From positions 372,001 to 436,000 of the forward strand of contig NZ_CP068393.1 of assembly GCF_018128945.1 (NCBI RefSeq): DNA of 64,000 bases, written 5' to 3'. Positions 50,072 through 57,997 of the stretch are shown one piece after another. A program made the position numbers and the translations under genes. Below the pieces are notes generated by a model that was not told the origin of the DNA, searched no databases, and saw nothing but the letters and a program-made list of their open reading frames with translations. Each line of letters starts with the position of its first letter. The first letter of the stretch is position 1. The stretch comes from Aristaeella hokkaidonensis. Its GTDB lineage: Bacteria > Bacillota > Clostridia > Christensenellales > Aristaeellaceae.

Positions 50072-50147
50072 ATTATATGACAGCACGCCCATTATTTGAA
50101 GACACCCATGGTATTATTGGTATATGTATTTATGATACCCATGGTAT
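50072..50147 (-). promoter_or_regulatory. Promoter of the serine hydrolase with twin 13-bp sites
   Basis: Minus strand CTTCAA (50101-50096), 18 bp, TATAAT (50077-50072). Sites ACACC-CAT-GGTAT (50102-50114) abutting the -35 and ATACC-CAT-GGTAT (50135-50147) 33 bp farther up. The bases between are nearly those of the 39.7-kb promoter (GTATATGTATTTA identical). Confidence 0.72.
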
Positions 50148-50254
50148 AATTGAGAAAACAAGCTAGGAAAATCGAAGCCGGGTATACCGCTGACAAATAT
50201 GAATGTGATATAATCATCTCACAGGAAAAATGAAAAAGAGGGGGACTTGGCTAT

Positions 50255-52201
50255 ATGTGGTACAATCCGCCGGACGGACAGCGACGTGAAAGCTTTCACA
50301 TGGGGAACTGTGTGGACGCATATGATTTTTTGGGCGCACATCCTGTGGAGGAAAACGGGGAACTGAAATGGCATTTCTCCGTCTGGGCGCCGAATGCCCA
50401 GCGCGTCTCCCTTGTGGGTGAGTTCTGCGGCTGGGACAGGGAAGCCTATCCCATGGAAAAACAGTATGACGGCATATGGGAACTGCGGCTGCCGGACGGG
50501 CTGTTTAATCCGAACCGGGATCCGGAGAAATACAGTTCTCCTGAGGCGGCAGAGCTGCTCCGTACCTACAAATACGCCATCCTCTGCGCCAACGGAGAAT
50601 GGCATATGCGGGCCGATCCTTACGGCTTTGAGATGGAGCTGCGGCCCAGCAACGGCAGCAAGCTGCGGAACCTGGCGGAATATCAGTGGAACGACAGTGC
50701 ATGGATGGAAGCACGGAAGGAAAAAGAACCCTGTCGCCAGCCCATGAACATCTATGAAATGCACCTGGGCACCTGGCGCCGGGGCGAAGGCGGACGCATC
50801 CTGAATTATGCCGAGATTGCGGATCAGCTTGTTCCTTATCTGCAGGACATGGGTTATACGCATGTGGAGTTTATGCCGGTGATGGAGCATCCCTTTGACG
50901 GTTCCTGGGGTTATCAGGTCATCGGTTATTACGCAGCAACTTCCCGTTACGGTACGCCGGACCAGCTCCGGTATCTGATCGATAAACTGCATCAGGCGGG
51001 CATCGCGGTGATCCTGGACTGGGTTCCGGCTCACTTTCCCAAGGACGAAGCGGGATTGCGCCTGTTTGACGGAACGCCCTGCTACGAGCACGCTGATTCC
51101 CGCAGGGCGGAGATGCCGCAGTGGGGAACGCTGCTGTTTGACTATGCGCGGGGTGAGGCAGTCAGTTTCCTGACGTCCAACGCGCTTTTCTGGCTGAAGG
51201 AATACCATGTTGACGGCCTGCGCTTTGACGCGGTCAGCTGCATGCTGTACCTGGATTTCGGCAAGGAATCGGGCCAGTGGGTGCCCAACCAGTACGGCGG
51301 GCATGAGAACCTGGACGCGGTGCGCTTCCTGCAGAACCTGAATAAAGCCGTGGAAAGGGAATGCCCCGGCGCGATCACCGTGGCGGAAGAATCCACAGCT
51401 TATCCCAAGGTCACCCATCCCGTGGAAGACGGCGGCCTGGGCTTTAACTTCAAATGGAACATGGGCTGGATGAACGACATCCTGTCTTATATTGCCCTTG
51501 ATCCGATTTACCGGCAGTATCATCACGATAAAATCACATTCTCGATGATGTATGCCTTCAGTGAAAACTATGTGCTGCCCTTCTCCCATGATGAAGTGGT
51601 TCACTGCAAGGGTTCCATGCTGGATAAACACCCCGGCGACCTGTGGAAGAAATTTGCTGGCCTGCGGGCTCTGTACGGATACTATATGGTGCACCCCGGC
51701 AAGAAGCTGTTGTTTATGGGCGGGGAGTTCGGCCAGTTTGTGGAATGGCGGGACAACCAGCAGCTTGACTGGTTCCTGCTGGATTATGAAAAGCACCCGG
51801 ACCTGCAGAAATATGTGAAAGCGCTGAATCATCTGTACAGCAGCGAACCTGCGATGCACAAAGTTGACGACAGCTGGGACGGCTTCAAGTGGCTGAACGT
51901 CAATGACAAGGAGCGCAGCGTGGCGGCTGTGATACGTTCTGACGGCGAAGACGGTTATATTGCCTGCGCGGTGAACTTTACACCCCAGCCCTATCTGAAT
52001 TACCGGATCGGCCTGCCCTTTGACTGTGAACTGACAGAAATCCTCAATTCTGACAGGGAAGAGTTTGGCGGCAGCAACCTGTATAACGGTACCGTGCTTC
52101 ACGCGGAAGAGATTCCCCAGGAAGAGCATCCCTTCTCCTGCGAGATCGTCCTGCCGCCGCTGGCCGCGGTTTTCTTCAGGGTTCAGAAAAAAGAAAAATA
52201 A
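50255..52201 (+). CDS. glgB: 1,4-alpha-glucan branching enzyme
   Basis: 648 residues. CBM48 domain (about 25-125: YDFLGAHPVEENGELKWHFS, VWAPNAQRVSLVGEFCGWDR), GH13 barrel with nucleophile D325 (GLRFDAVSCMLYLD), acid/base E378 (VAEESTAYP) and transition-state D446 (FSHDEVVH), and a C-terminal beta domain. It makes alpha-1,6 branches in glycogen. GAGGGGG lies 10 nt before the ATG; a TATAAT at 50209-50214 is the likely -10. No other glg genes follow, which is unusual but known in Clostridia with scattered glycogen genes. Confidence 0.96.
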   Translation: MWYNPPDGQRRESFHMGNCVDAYDFLGAHPVEENGELKWHFSVWAPNAQRVSLVGEFCGWDREAYPMEKQYDGIWELRLPDGLFNPNRDPEKYSSPEAAELLRTYKYAILCANGEWHMRADPYGFEMELRPSNGSKLRNLAEYQWNDSAWMEARKEKEPCRQPMNIYEMHLGTWRRGEGGRILNYAEIADQLVPYLQDMGYTHVEFMPVMEHPFDGSWGYQVIGYYAATSRYGTPDQLRYLIDKLHQAGIAVILDWVPAHFPKDEAGLRLFDGTPCYEHADSRRAEMPQWGTLLFDYARGEAVSFLTSNALFWLKEYHVDGLRFDAVSCMLYLDFGKESGQWVPNQYGGHENLDAVRFLQNLNKAVERECPGAITVAEESTAYPKVTHPVEDGGLGFNFKWNMGWMNDILSYIALDPIYRQYHHDKITFSMMYAFSENYVLPFSHDEVVHCKGSMLDKHPGDLWKKFAGLRALYGYYMVHPGKKLLFMGGEFGQFVEWRDNQQLDWFLLDYEKHPDLQKYVKALNHLYSSEPAMHKVDDSWDGFKWLNVNDKERSVAAVIRSDGEDGYIACAVNFTPQPYLNYRIGLPFDCELTEILNSDREEFGGSNLYNGTVLHAEEIPQEEHPFSCEIVLPPLAAVFFRVQKKEK

Positions 52202-52274
52202 AAGATTCACTGAATATCATCAAATAACAACTAAAAGTTGAAAAACAAGGCAAAACTCCACATATAATTAAATT

Positions 52275-52305
52275 ACAGTTGATATTTGCTATTCCAATCA
52301 ACTGT
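52275..52305 (+). promoter_or_regulatory. Inverted-repeat operator upstream of the XRE gene
   Basis: ACAGTTGA (52275-52282) and TCAACTGT (52298-52305) form a perfect 8-bp inverted repeat with a 15-bp spacer, about 65 bases before the ATG. It suits autoregulation by the dimeric XRE protein encoded downstream. Confidence 0.55.
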
Positions 52306-52371
52306 TAGTAGTGCTATGCTGTCATTGTACCAACCGGCGCGCGGCGGAAATAATAAGCGGGAGGACAGCAT

Positions 52372-53268
52372 ATGTCATTTTCTAGTGCATTACAGAGCTT
52401 ACGGAAAGAAGCGAAGGTAACACAGGAAGAGCTGGCCCAGAACCTGGGCGTCAGTGCCCAGGCTGTGTCAAAGTGGGAAAACGGCAGTTTCCCGGAAGGT
52501 GACCTGATTCCCCGGATTGCGGATTATTTCCATGTTTCGATTGATTATCTTTATGGACGCGCCGGAAAAGAGACCGGCATTGAACAGCAGGTTGTCAGTG
52601 CGCTGAATGCATTATGGGAATCCTATCGTCAGTCCGGTGCGGATATGGACGCTGCCAACAAAGCCTATATCGAAAAGATTTACGATATCATGTGGGCGTT
52701 CCAGATCAGCGCATGGATAGAGACCAGCGATTACTATCCACGGCCGGAAGGCACAGATGAGAATTCCAGGATGGCCAGCGTATATGCCAACAACTACGGT
52801 TATTCCTACATGTCGCCGAACAGGAACAAAGATTTTTATCTGTTCCTGAAGGAGCCGGAGAACAAGGAAGGCTTTGGCGGACTGCTGCGTCAGTCAGACG
52901 ACGTCCGGAACTTTTTCAGATTTCTTTCCGACAAGACCAATATGGAATTGCTCGGATACCTGTACTGTCTGAAATACGGTGAATATGTGAGACGGGAGAC
53001 CTTAATCAAGGCGCTTGGTGTAAGCGGGGATCAGATTGATAAATCGCTGGAATACCTGATGAGCCTGGAAGAAGGGCACGGGAATCATCCGATTCAGTCC
53101 GTTTCCGTGGTCAATGACGAAGGCAAGGCGGAAACGGCATACGGAATGAACATGAATATGGGCGGCCTGCTCTTTGGCCTGCTGGAGATCGCTGATACCT
53201 ATGTGCATGCTCCGTGCGGGTTTAAACTGCAGATCATGAACCGTTGCAAAGAATGGGTGGAAAGGTAA
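52372..53268 (+). CDS. XRE-family transcriptional regulator
   Basis: 298 residues. Helix-turn-helix at 5-62 (LQSLRKEAKVTQEELAQNLG, VSAQAVSKWENGSFPEGDLI), then a helical and partly winged C-terminal region (GLLRQSDDVRNFFRFLSDKT, ETLIKALGVSGDQIDKSLEY, LMSLEEGHGNHPIQSVSVVN). The second of these resembles another winged helix. GGGAGG lies 9 nt before the ATG. Its own promoter region holds a perfect inverted repeat. Target genes unknown. Confidence 0.9.
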   Translation: MSFSSALQSLRKEAKVTQEELAQNLGVSAQAVSKWENGSFPEGDLIPRIADYFHVSIDYLYGRAGKETGIEQQVVSALNALWESYRQSGADMDAANKAYIEKIYDIMWAFQISAWIETSDYYPRPEGTDENSRMASVYANNYGYSYMSPNRNKDFYLFLKEPENKEGFGGLLRQSDDVRNFFRFLSDKTNMELLGYLYCLKYGEYVRRETLIKALGVSGDQIDKSLEYLMSLEEGHGNHPIQSVSVVNDEGKAETAYGMNMNMGGLLFGLLEIADTYVHAPCGFKLQIMNRCKEWVER

Positions 53269-53277
53269 GCAAAAGCA

Positions 53278-53303
53278 AAGGCACCTGCGGCTGCAGGTGC
53301 CTT
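53278..53303. terminator. Bidirectional terminator between XRE and TauE genes
   Basis: Eleven-bp stem AAGGCACCTGC with its complement and loop GGCT between convergent genes. One of five GCACCTGC stems in the window. Confidence 0.85.
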
Positions 53304-53322
53304 AAAACATGGTGTGACGTCG

Positions 53323-54039
53323 TCAGATATTTGTTATGATCATTATAATGCCTGACAGGATCAGAAAAGCAAGCACCAGATGCTTTACCGTTTTCTCATG
53401 AAGTACTTTACCGCAGCGTATACCGGTATATAACCCCGCTGCCATGAACGGGAGCAGAATAACGGCGTGTTTTACGGCTGACAGCGTAATGATGCCCAGG
53501 ACGATATAGAGGATTATCCTGAAAGTATTTTCGAGGATAAATATGGCGCAGATATTGGCTTTGAATTCATCGCTGCTTTCGGTTGTTCTTCCTACATAGG
53601 CGGCCAGCAACGCACCTACGCCGAACAGTCCGCACAGAACACCTGAGATAATTCCTATGACGGAGAGAAGAACCTTTGATTCTTTAAAACGGACGCTGCA
53701 TGATTCCCGCAGGAGCATTTCAATTCCAAGCAATATGACCACAACGCCGAAGATGATTTTAATATAGCCGGGATTGACGTTTTTCAGTAAAAGCGTGCCG
53801 ACAAAGCTGCCTGCAAGAACCAGCAGGGACAGGGGAATCCAGATTCCCGGTCGCAGCCTGGCTCTGTTCTTCCATGTCAGAATGATATTTGACGGATATC
53901 CCAGCAACAATTCGACCGGAGAAATACTGACGTTTGTTATGCCAAAGGCAAGGATTGACGTAAAAACAAGGGTGTTGGCGAATCCGCATACCCCTTTTAC
54001 GAAAAAAGCAGCCACCGTTGCCAGAATCCACAATACCAT
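53323..54039 (-). CDS. TauE/SafE-family permease (TSUP)
   Basis: 238 residues with eight hydrophobic segments and the family layout: VWILATVAAFFVKGVCGFAN, LVFTSILAFGITNVSISPVE, LLLGYPSNIILTWKNR, IIFGVVVILLGIEMLLRE, IISGVLCGLFGVGALLAAYV, and a C-terminal helix pair. TSUP proteins export sulfite, sulfoacetate or related anions; the substrate here is unknown. GAAGGAG lies 9 nt before the ATG. Confidence 0.9.
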   Translation of the reverse strand: MVLWILATVAAFFVKGVCGFANTLVFTSILAFGITNVSISPVELLLGYPSNIILTWKNRARLRPGIWIPLSLLVLAGSFVGTLLLKNVNPGYIKIIFGVVVILLGIEMLLRESCSVRFKESKVLLSVIGIISGVLCGLFGVGALLAAYVGRTTESSDEFKANICAIFILENTFRIILYIVLGIITLSAVKHAVILLPFMAAGLYTGIRCGKVLHEKTVKHLVLAFLILSGIIMIITNI

Positions 54040-54068
54040 TTTCTTGTGCTCCTTCGGCCTTGATTTTG

Positions 54069-54350
54069 TTATTCACAATCAAAAATGGTTTTGCCTTCCA
54101 GCATGTCTCCGTACTTTGCTTTCCATTCGCTGTGCACGGCGGACTTGTCAAAATTCTCCAGACCGGCAGGCGTCATCTGAAGCTCGATCATGATATGAAA
54201 CCGGTTGGAACGGTCTGAGCATGAGGTATGGATGATCACATCGGAAATACCGTCAATGGACCGGGCAGCCTCAAAGTGACTGGTGATTTCCGGAACGAGA
54301 GCTTTCCAGTCTATGTTTTCCCTGAACTTGGCGATGATAAAGTGTTTCAT
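54069..54350 (-). CDS. Stress-responsive Dabb (A/B barrel) domain protein
   Basis: 93 residues. MKHFIIAKFRENIDWKALVP, SDVIIHTSCSDRSNRFHIMI and NFDKSAVHSEWKAKYGDMLE are typical of the dimeric ferredoxin-like Dabb fold, whose members are small oxygenase- or cyclase-like proteins or stress proteins. ATG at 54350 has AAGGAG 7 nt upstream; 46 extra upstream codons of the frame are hydrophobic noise without a site. The gene lies 29 bases upstream of the TauE gene on the same strand and may share its transcript. Confidence 0.85.
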   Translation of the reverse strand: MKHFIIAKFRENIDWKALVPEITSHFEAARSIDGISDVIIHTSCSDRSNRFHIMIELQMTPAGLENFDKSAVHSEWKAKYGDMLEGKTIFDCE

Positions 54351-54477
54351 GGCGCTGCTCCTTATGCTATTTGTTATCAAACAATAGCAAAAAAAGAATT
54401 GCAAGTAAAGTGCTTTTGAAAGCATAAAAGACCGATAAAAATGTTGAATTGTCGCACAATGAAGGAAAGCTGGTAAA

Positions 54478-54510
54478 ACAAAAGGCACCGGTTTGCCTGA
54501 AACCAGTGCC
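54478..54510 (-). terminator. Terminator of the secreted acidic protein gene
   Basis: Stem GGCACCGGTTT (54484-54494) with AAACCAGTGCC (54500-54510), one C-A mismatch, five-base loop, followed by TTTTGTTTTA on the minus strand. Confidence 0.8.
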
Positions 54511-54529
54511 TGTGAGTTTGCCGGTATGA

Positions 54530-55279
54530 TCAGCCGTTGTCTGTGCGGTAACTGTAATCCATGACGGTGCTTTCGCCATCCTCAGTCCAGACTACATTGT
54601 AATTGTCGTCATAGGAGAATGTGACGGTGAAAGGCTGATCCGGATCGAAGAACCCTTCCGCGGTGATGGTGTCTGTTTCGGGATCATAATCACCCTTCAG
54701 GATGGCATCTGCCAGGATCTCATCATTTTCTCCGTACTGGTAGCAGCGGATATCATACTCGCCTTCATACCAGTCATAGAAGATGACTTCAATGTCATCC
54801 TTCATCCAGCGGCCGCCGTAGAAATTGCCGATGGGCTCGAACTCCAGATCCTTGCCGGCGTCTTCCTTCAGGTCCTCCCAGAGAAGGGTTCCTTCTTCGG
54901 TGATGGTCAACACCGCGTCTCCGTCTTCATAATAGATTTCGTCCCAGTCACCGGTGCTGATATCCTGCCGGTAATGCAGGCCGAAGGGAACCGCGGTGAG
55001 GGCGGTCTTTTCCTGATTGAGGGCCATGGCATATTCCCAGATGTCTTCCTTACCGTCAAGCCGGTGAATGACCATGGGCTTAATGCCGCCGTCTTCACCG
55101 TAAACTTCAATGCGCCAGTCGCCATCCTCGGCAACCCAGGTGTTGATATAAGGCCGGGATTCCGGATATTCATCCGGATAATATCCAATCTCATCTTCCT
55201 CGTATTCTTCCTCGGCCAGGACTGATACGACGGTGAGGGAGAGACAGAGAACCAGAAGCAGTGCAAGCAGTTTTTTCAT
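54530..55279 (-). CDS. Secreted acidic protein, unknown function
   Basis: 249 residues. Signal peptide MKKLLALLLVLCLSLTVVSV followed by LAEEE, with cleavage near LAEEE. The mature part is strongly acidic and rich in Tyr and Asp (EYEEDEIGYYPDEYPESRPY, WDEIYYEDGDAVLTITEE, DIEVIFYDWYEGEYDIRCYQ), with beta-rich repeats of about 40-50 residues. No family recognised. It might bind cations or the cell wall (inference from composition only). ATG at 55279 has GGAGGT 7 nt upstream. Confidence 0.8.
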   Translation of the reverse strand: MKKLLALLLVLCLSLTVVSVLAEEEYEEDEIGYYPDEYPESRPYINTWVAEDGDWRIEVYGEDGGIKPMVIHRLDGKEDIWEYAMALNQEKTALTAVPFGLHYRQDISTGDWDEIYYEDGDAVLTITEEGTLLWEDLKEDAGKDLEFEPIGNFYGGRWMKDDIEVIFYDWYEGEYDIRCYQYGENDEILADAILKGDYDPETDTITAEGFFDPDQPFTVTFSYDDNYNVVWTEDGESTVMDYSYRTDNG

Positions 55280-55437
55280 GGTGATAACCTCCTTTGTCGC
55301 GTGGCCGGCCTGTCCGGCACACATATATTTGTACGCAGCAAAAAACGGGACGGCAGTACAATTTGATTTTTCTATTTTTTTCCATTCCGTTCATCAATAT
55401 TATACCGTAATTCCTGCCGGAGTTCAATCAGCATTCA

Positions 55438-55466
55438 AAAAGGCACCTGCGATTGCGGGTGCCTTT
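55438..55466 (-). terminator. Terminator of the 5'-nucleotidase-like gene
   Basis: AAAGGCACCTGC pairs with GCGGGTGCCTTT (one G-U), four-base loop, T-rich on the minus strand (CCTTTTTGAA). Same GCACCTGC stem as three other terminators here. Confidence 0.82.
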
Positions 55467-55476
55467 ATGTGCTGCG

Positions 55477-56091
55477 TTATTTCATTTCCTGCTGCTTTGC
55501 CACAATAGCCCGGATGGTTTCCCAGTCGGGACAACGGCGATAGTTTCCGTTCGGGAAGGCAGCGGCTCTGTTCCATGGCCGGTCAAAGACCATGACCTTA
55601 AGATCCGGCAAATGATCGAAGAACCTGAAAGCCAGCGGTGAATCTTCTATAGCGTAATCAAACTGCATTTTATAGTAATCATCGAGTTTCAGGCTGAAAT
55701 TACAGTTTTTCAGGAAGTTTTCCCTGCCGTATTTATCCAGGAAATACACGTTGACATCCTGAAGTCCGTGGCTGTCCAGCCATGCGCGGGAAGGCTCATA
55801 GGAACTGTAAGGACGGCCGGTGATAATCGACACATTATGCCCCTGGCGGAGCCATTCATTAATGACTGTAGACGCCCCGGGCGCTTCTTCGAAGGAGAGA
55901 AGGAAATCCGGCTCATGACCTTTGATGAGCAGTTCGTCATACTGTTCATCTGTCAGGTCGAAGGCATGCTGAAGATTGAAATACCGTATCTCATCATAGG
56001 GAACGTTCTTTCCGAACAGATCAGCAGCCAGCCTGCCAAAGGCCCTTCCGGACTCGCACAGGCAGTCATCAAAATCGATATAGATATTCAC
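55477..56091 (-). CDS. HAD-superfamily 5'(3')-deoxyribonucleotidase-like protein
   Basis: 204 residues. Motif I DFDDCLCESG near residue 6-15 with both Asp residues, then helical cap (LQHAFDLTDEQYDELLIKGH), motif II SIITGRP with Thr, and motif IV DYAIEDSPLAFRFF. These match the NT5C family of nucleotidases. Start is GTG at 56091 because GAAGGA lies 9 nt before it; a GTG two codons upstream would be only 3 nt from that site. Substrate probably a (deoxy)nucleotide. Confidence 0.88.
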   Translation of the reverse strand: MNIYIDFDDCLCESGRAFGRLAADLFGKNVPYDEIRYFNLQHAFDLTDEQYDELLIKGHEPDFLLSFEEAPGASTVINEWLRQGHNVSIITGRPYSSYEPSRAWLDSHGLQDVNVYFLDKYGRENFLKNCNFSLKLDDYYKMQFDYAIEDSPLAFRFFDHLPDLKVMVFDRPWNRAAAFPNGNYRRCPDWETIRAIVAKQQEMK

Positions 56092-56108
56092 AGTCACACA
56101 TCCTTCTG

Positions 56109-56654
56109 TTATAACTTCAGCAGCATGTAAACCAGTTCCTGAAAACCGCTTGTGCGGGAGTTAAATCCCCGGGGATTCCGGCCGAATTCCACAAAGCCCA
56201 GGCTTTTATATAATGCAATGGCTCTTTCGTTTTCGGCAACCACGTTCAGCTCCAGCTGGACATATCCGGCTTCCCGGGCACACTGAATGCAGGCTTGCAT
56301 GAGTGCTTTTCCCAGGCCGAGCCCCCAGTATTCCTTCAGGACACTTATGCCGAATTCGGCGCGGTGCTTTACCTTGTATTTGCTGCCGACGGCTTCGATT
56401 CCGGCCATGCCGGCAATCTTGCCGTCCATGATGGCAACAAGCTCTATTTCATTCGGGCTTTCTGCTTTTTTAGCCAGGAACTGAGCTTCCTGTTCCGGAT
56501 CATAACTGTTTTCATCAGGATATGACAGCAGGTAATCTGATTCCGCGTGGGTGAGGTTAAAGGCTTCATAAACATTGGCTCCGTCCGGTGCGTCGCTGTT
56601 CCGGATCAGTGCCTCTGTGCCGTTTTTCAGTACGATCTTCTGTGTATATTTCAT
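56109..56654 (-). CDS. GNAT-family N-acetyltransferase
   Basis: 181 residues. Start KYTQKIVLKNGTEALIRNSD, AEFGISVLKEYWGLGLGKAL with the loop around GLGLG, and YVQLELNVVAENERAIALYK then SLGFVEFGRNPRGF. It shares this sequence pattern with the GNAT gene at 57234 (AQLMLQYMKIM, LGISILKDYWHLGLGSAL), so the two are diverged paralogues on either side of the conserved hypothetical gene. Acceptor unknown. Confidence 0.9.
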   Translation of the reverse strand: MKYTQKIVLKNGTEALIRNSDAPDGANVYEAFNLTHAESDYLLSYPDENSYDPEQEAQFLAKKAESPNEIELVAIMDGKIAGMAGIEAVGSKYKVKHRAEFGISVLKEYWGLGLGKALMQACIQCAREAGYVQLELNVVAENERAIALYKSLGFVEFGRNPRGFNSRTSGFQELVYMLLKL

Positions 56655-56658
56655 CTGT

Positions 56659-57216
56659 TTATTTATGCTCCGTTTGTGTTATGTACTGCCTGACCGGATC
56701 GTCACACCAGACGTGTGCTTCTATGTACCGTTCCGGTCCGTGTGAACCGTCATCATTCCAGTCCTGAGGCAGACCGTATTTCTTAATGATCTCAAGGATC
56801 TCGTCGTAGGTGTAAACCTTCCGCCTGTATTCTTTTCCGTCATTGACCCGCGGGCTGAAGGTGGGCATGGAATCTCCGTAGGTAAAAGAGATCTTCCGGG
56901 TATCAAACGCCTCAATCGGAATTCTCAGGAAGTCGCCCTGCTCAAACCAGGTGCTCAGCCATGGACTGTGCTCCACAACCATGTAATAAGGGGAGGGGAT
57001 GTCCATGATCCCGCCCTTGGCCGCAAACTCCCGGCGAAGAAGAGCCTCACAGCTGCGGCGCTTTTCAATGTAGGTTTCATCCCGCTGGGCACACAGGGAT
57101 TCGGGCCGCTCTGCCTTCAACTGATTCAAAACCTTTTCGGCCTCCTCCGCTGGCAGCGCGGTAAGGCTTCTGAAAGGTCCACTCCGTTTATCGAAATAGT
57201 GATACAGATACATCAT
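56659..57216 (-). CDS. Conserved hypothetical protein, paralogue of the gene at 35.0 kb
   Basis: 185 residues, soluble. Roughly 60 percent identical to the product of 34972-35508, with the blocks RSGPFRSL, LKAERPES, AKGGIMDI, SPWLSTWFE, SFTYGDSMPTFS, EILEIIKKYGLPQDWNDDG and GPERYIEAH conserved. It is more GC-rich than that copy. No domain recognised. It lies tightly between two paralogous GNAT genes (4 and 17 bases), so the three are probably one transcript. Confidence 0.82.
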   Translation of the reverse strand: MMYLYHYFDKRSGPFRSLTALPAEEAEKVLNQLKAERPESLCAQRDETYIEKRRSCEALLRREFAAKGGIMDIPSPYYMVVEHSPWLSTWFEQGDFLRIPIEAFDTRKISFTYGDSMPTFSPRVNDGKEYRRKVYTYDEILEIIKKYGLPQDWNDDGSHGPERYIEAHVWCDDPVRQYITQTEHK

Positions 57217-57233
57217 GCTATGTTTCGGTTGTT

Positions 57234-57782
57234 TTACAGCATTCGGATCATCAGGTAATCATTGTCATAGCTGCCATCGGGATATTTCAGACCGTGGGGG
57301 CGGGTTCCGAAAACTGTGAATCCGTACTTCATATACAGGTTGACAGCCCTGCGGTTTTTTGACTCAACGGTCAGCTCGATCTGCTCATAACCGGACCTTT
57401 GGGCAAAGGCAATCAGCCGTTCCATCAGGGCGGAACCAAGGCCCAGATGCCAGTAATCCTTCAGGATCGAGATGCCGAGGTCGCTACGGTGCAGAAGACG
57501 GCTCTTCGGACCACGTGAACTGACATCCGCACTGGCGATAATCCGTCCATCCATCTCCGCCACCAGCATCAGGCTGCGGGGATCATCCCTTTTCCGGGTC
57601 AGGATGGCAGCTTCTTCCTCTGCCGTATAGTCAAACTCTTCCGGAGTGCGCAGCAGGAAGGGCGTTTCGCCCAGCATGATTTTCATATATTGCAGCATGA
57701 GCTGCGCATCTTCCGGCTCCACAGAGCGAATCGTACACTGCCTGCCGTCCCGGAGAGTAAGTGTTTCCGCGGAACAAAACAT
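57234..57782 (-). CDS. GNAT-family N-acetyltransferase
   Basis: 182 residues. TLRDGRQCTIRSVEPEDAQL, then RSDLGISILKDYWHLGLGSA carrying the acetyl-CoA loop, and the end SKNRRAVNLYMKYGFTVFGT. This subfamily is common in gut Clostridia; the acceptor is unknown. TGGAGG lies 7 nt before the ATG, and the shared-module promoter at 57822 drives it together with the hypothetical gene and second GNAT downstream. Confidence 0.9.
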   Translation of the reverse strand: MFCSAETLTLRDGRQCTIRSVEPEDAQLMLQYMKIMLGETPFLLRTPEEFDYTAEEEAAILTRKRDDPRSLMLVAEMDGRIIASADVSSRGPKSRLLHRSDLGISILKDYWHLGLGSALMERLIAFAQRSGYEQIELTVESKNRRAVNLYMKYGFTVFGTRPHGLKYPDGSYDNDYLMIRML

Positions 57783-57821
57783 ATGCTATCCTCCAACTAA
57801 AACCGTCCTGTGATCGCATCG

Positions 57822-57850
57822 ATCATACCAGAACCTGCGTAAACAGTCAA
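57822..57850 (-). promoter_or_regulatory. Promoter of the GNAT-hypothetical-GNAT unit (shared module)
   Basis: Minus strand TTGACT (57850-57845), 17 bp, TATGAT (57827-57822) preceded by TCTGG; same end of spacer and start region as the modules at 21189 and 47513. Confidence 0.8.
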
Positions 57851-57877
57851 AGCGGAAGAACGTTAAAACAATAAAAA

Positions 57878-57953
57878 ACCGACCGACGGTCGAAAAATGA
57901 TTGACAAGCAGAAAAAGACGCGCTATAATCACAATCGACCGTTAGTCGGTTTT
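57878..57953 (+). promoter_or_regulatory. TetR operon promoter flanked by two operators
   Basis: TTGACA (57901-57906), 17 bp, TATAAT (57924-57929), perfect consensus. Operator 1 (57879-57893) reads CCGACCGACGGTCGA; operator 2 (57935-57949), read on the other strand, is CCGACTAACGGTCGA. They differ in two bases, face each other and straddle the promoter, so binding would block RNA polymerase. TetR self-regulation is the likely use. Confidence 0.85.
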
Positions 57954-57997
57954 GTTCTGAATGTGCACAAAGAACAATGTTTGGGAGGAGTCACAGA

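Noticed and set aside
50219..52210. 663-codon minus-strand frame opposite glgB
   Set aside because: It is a shadow of the high-GC glgB codons; no start site or family features.
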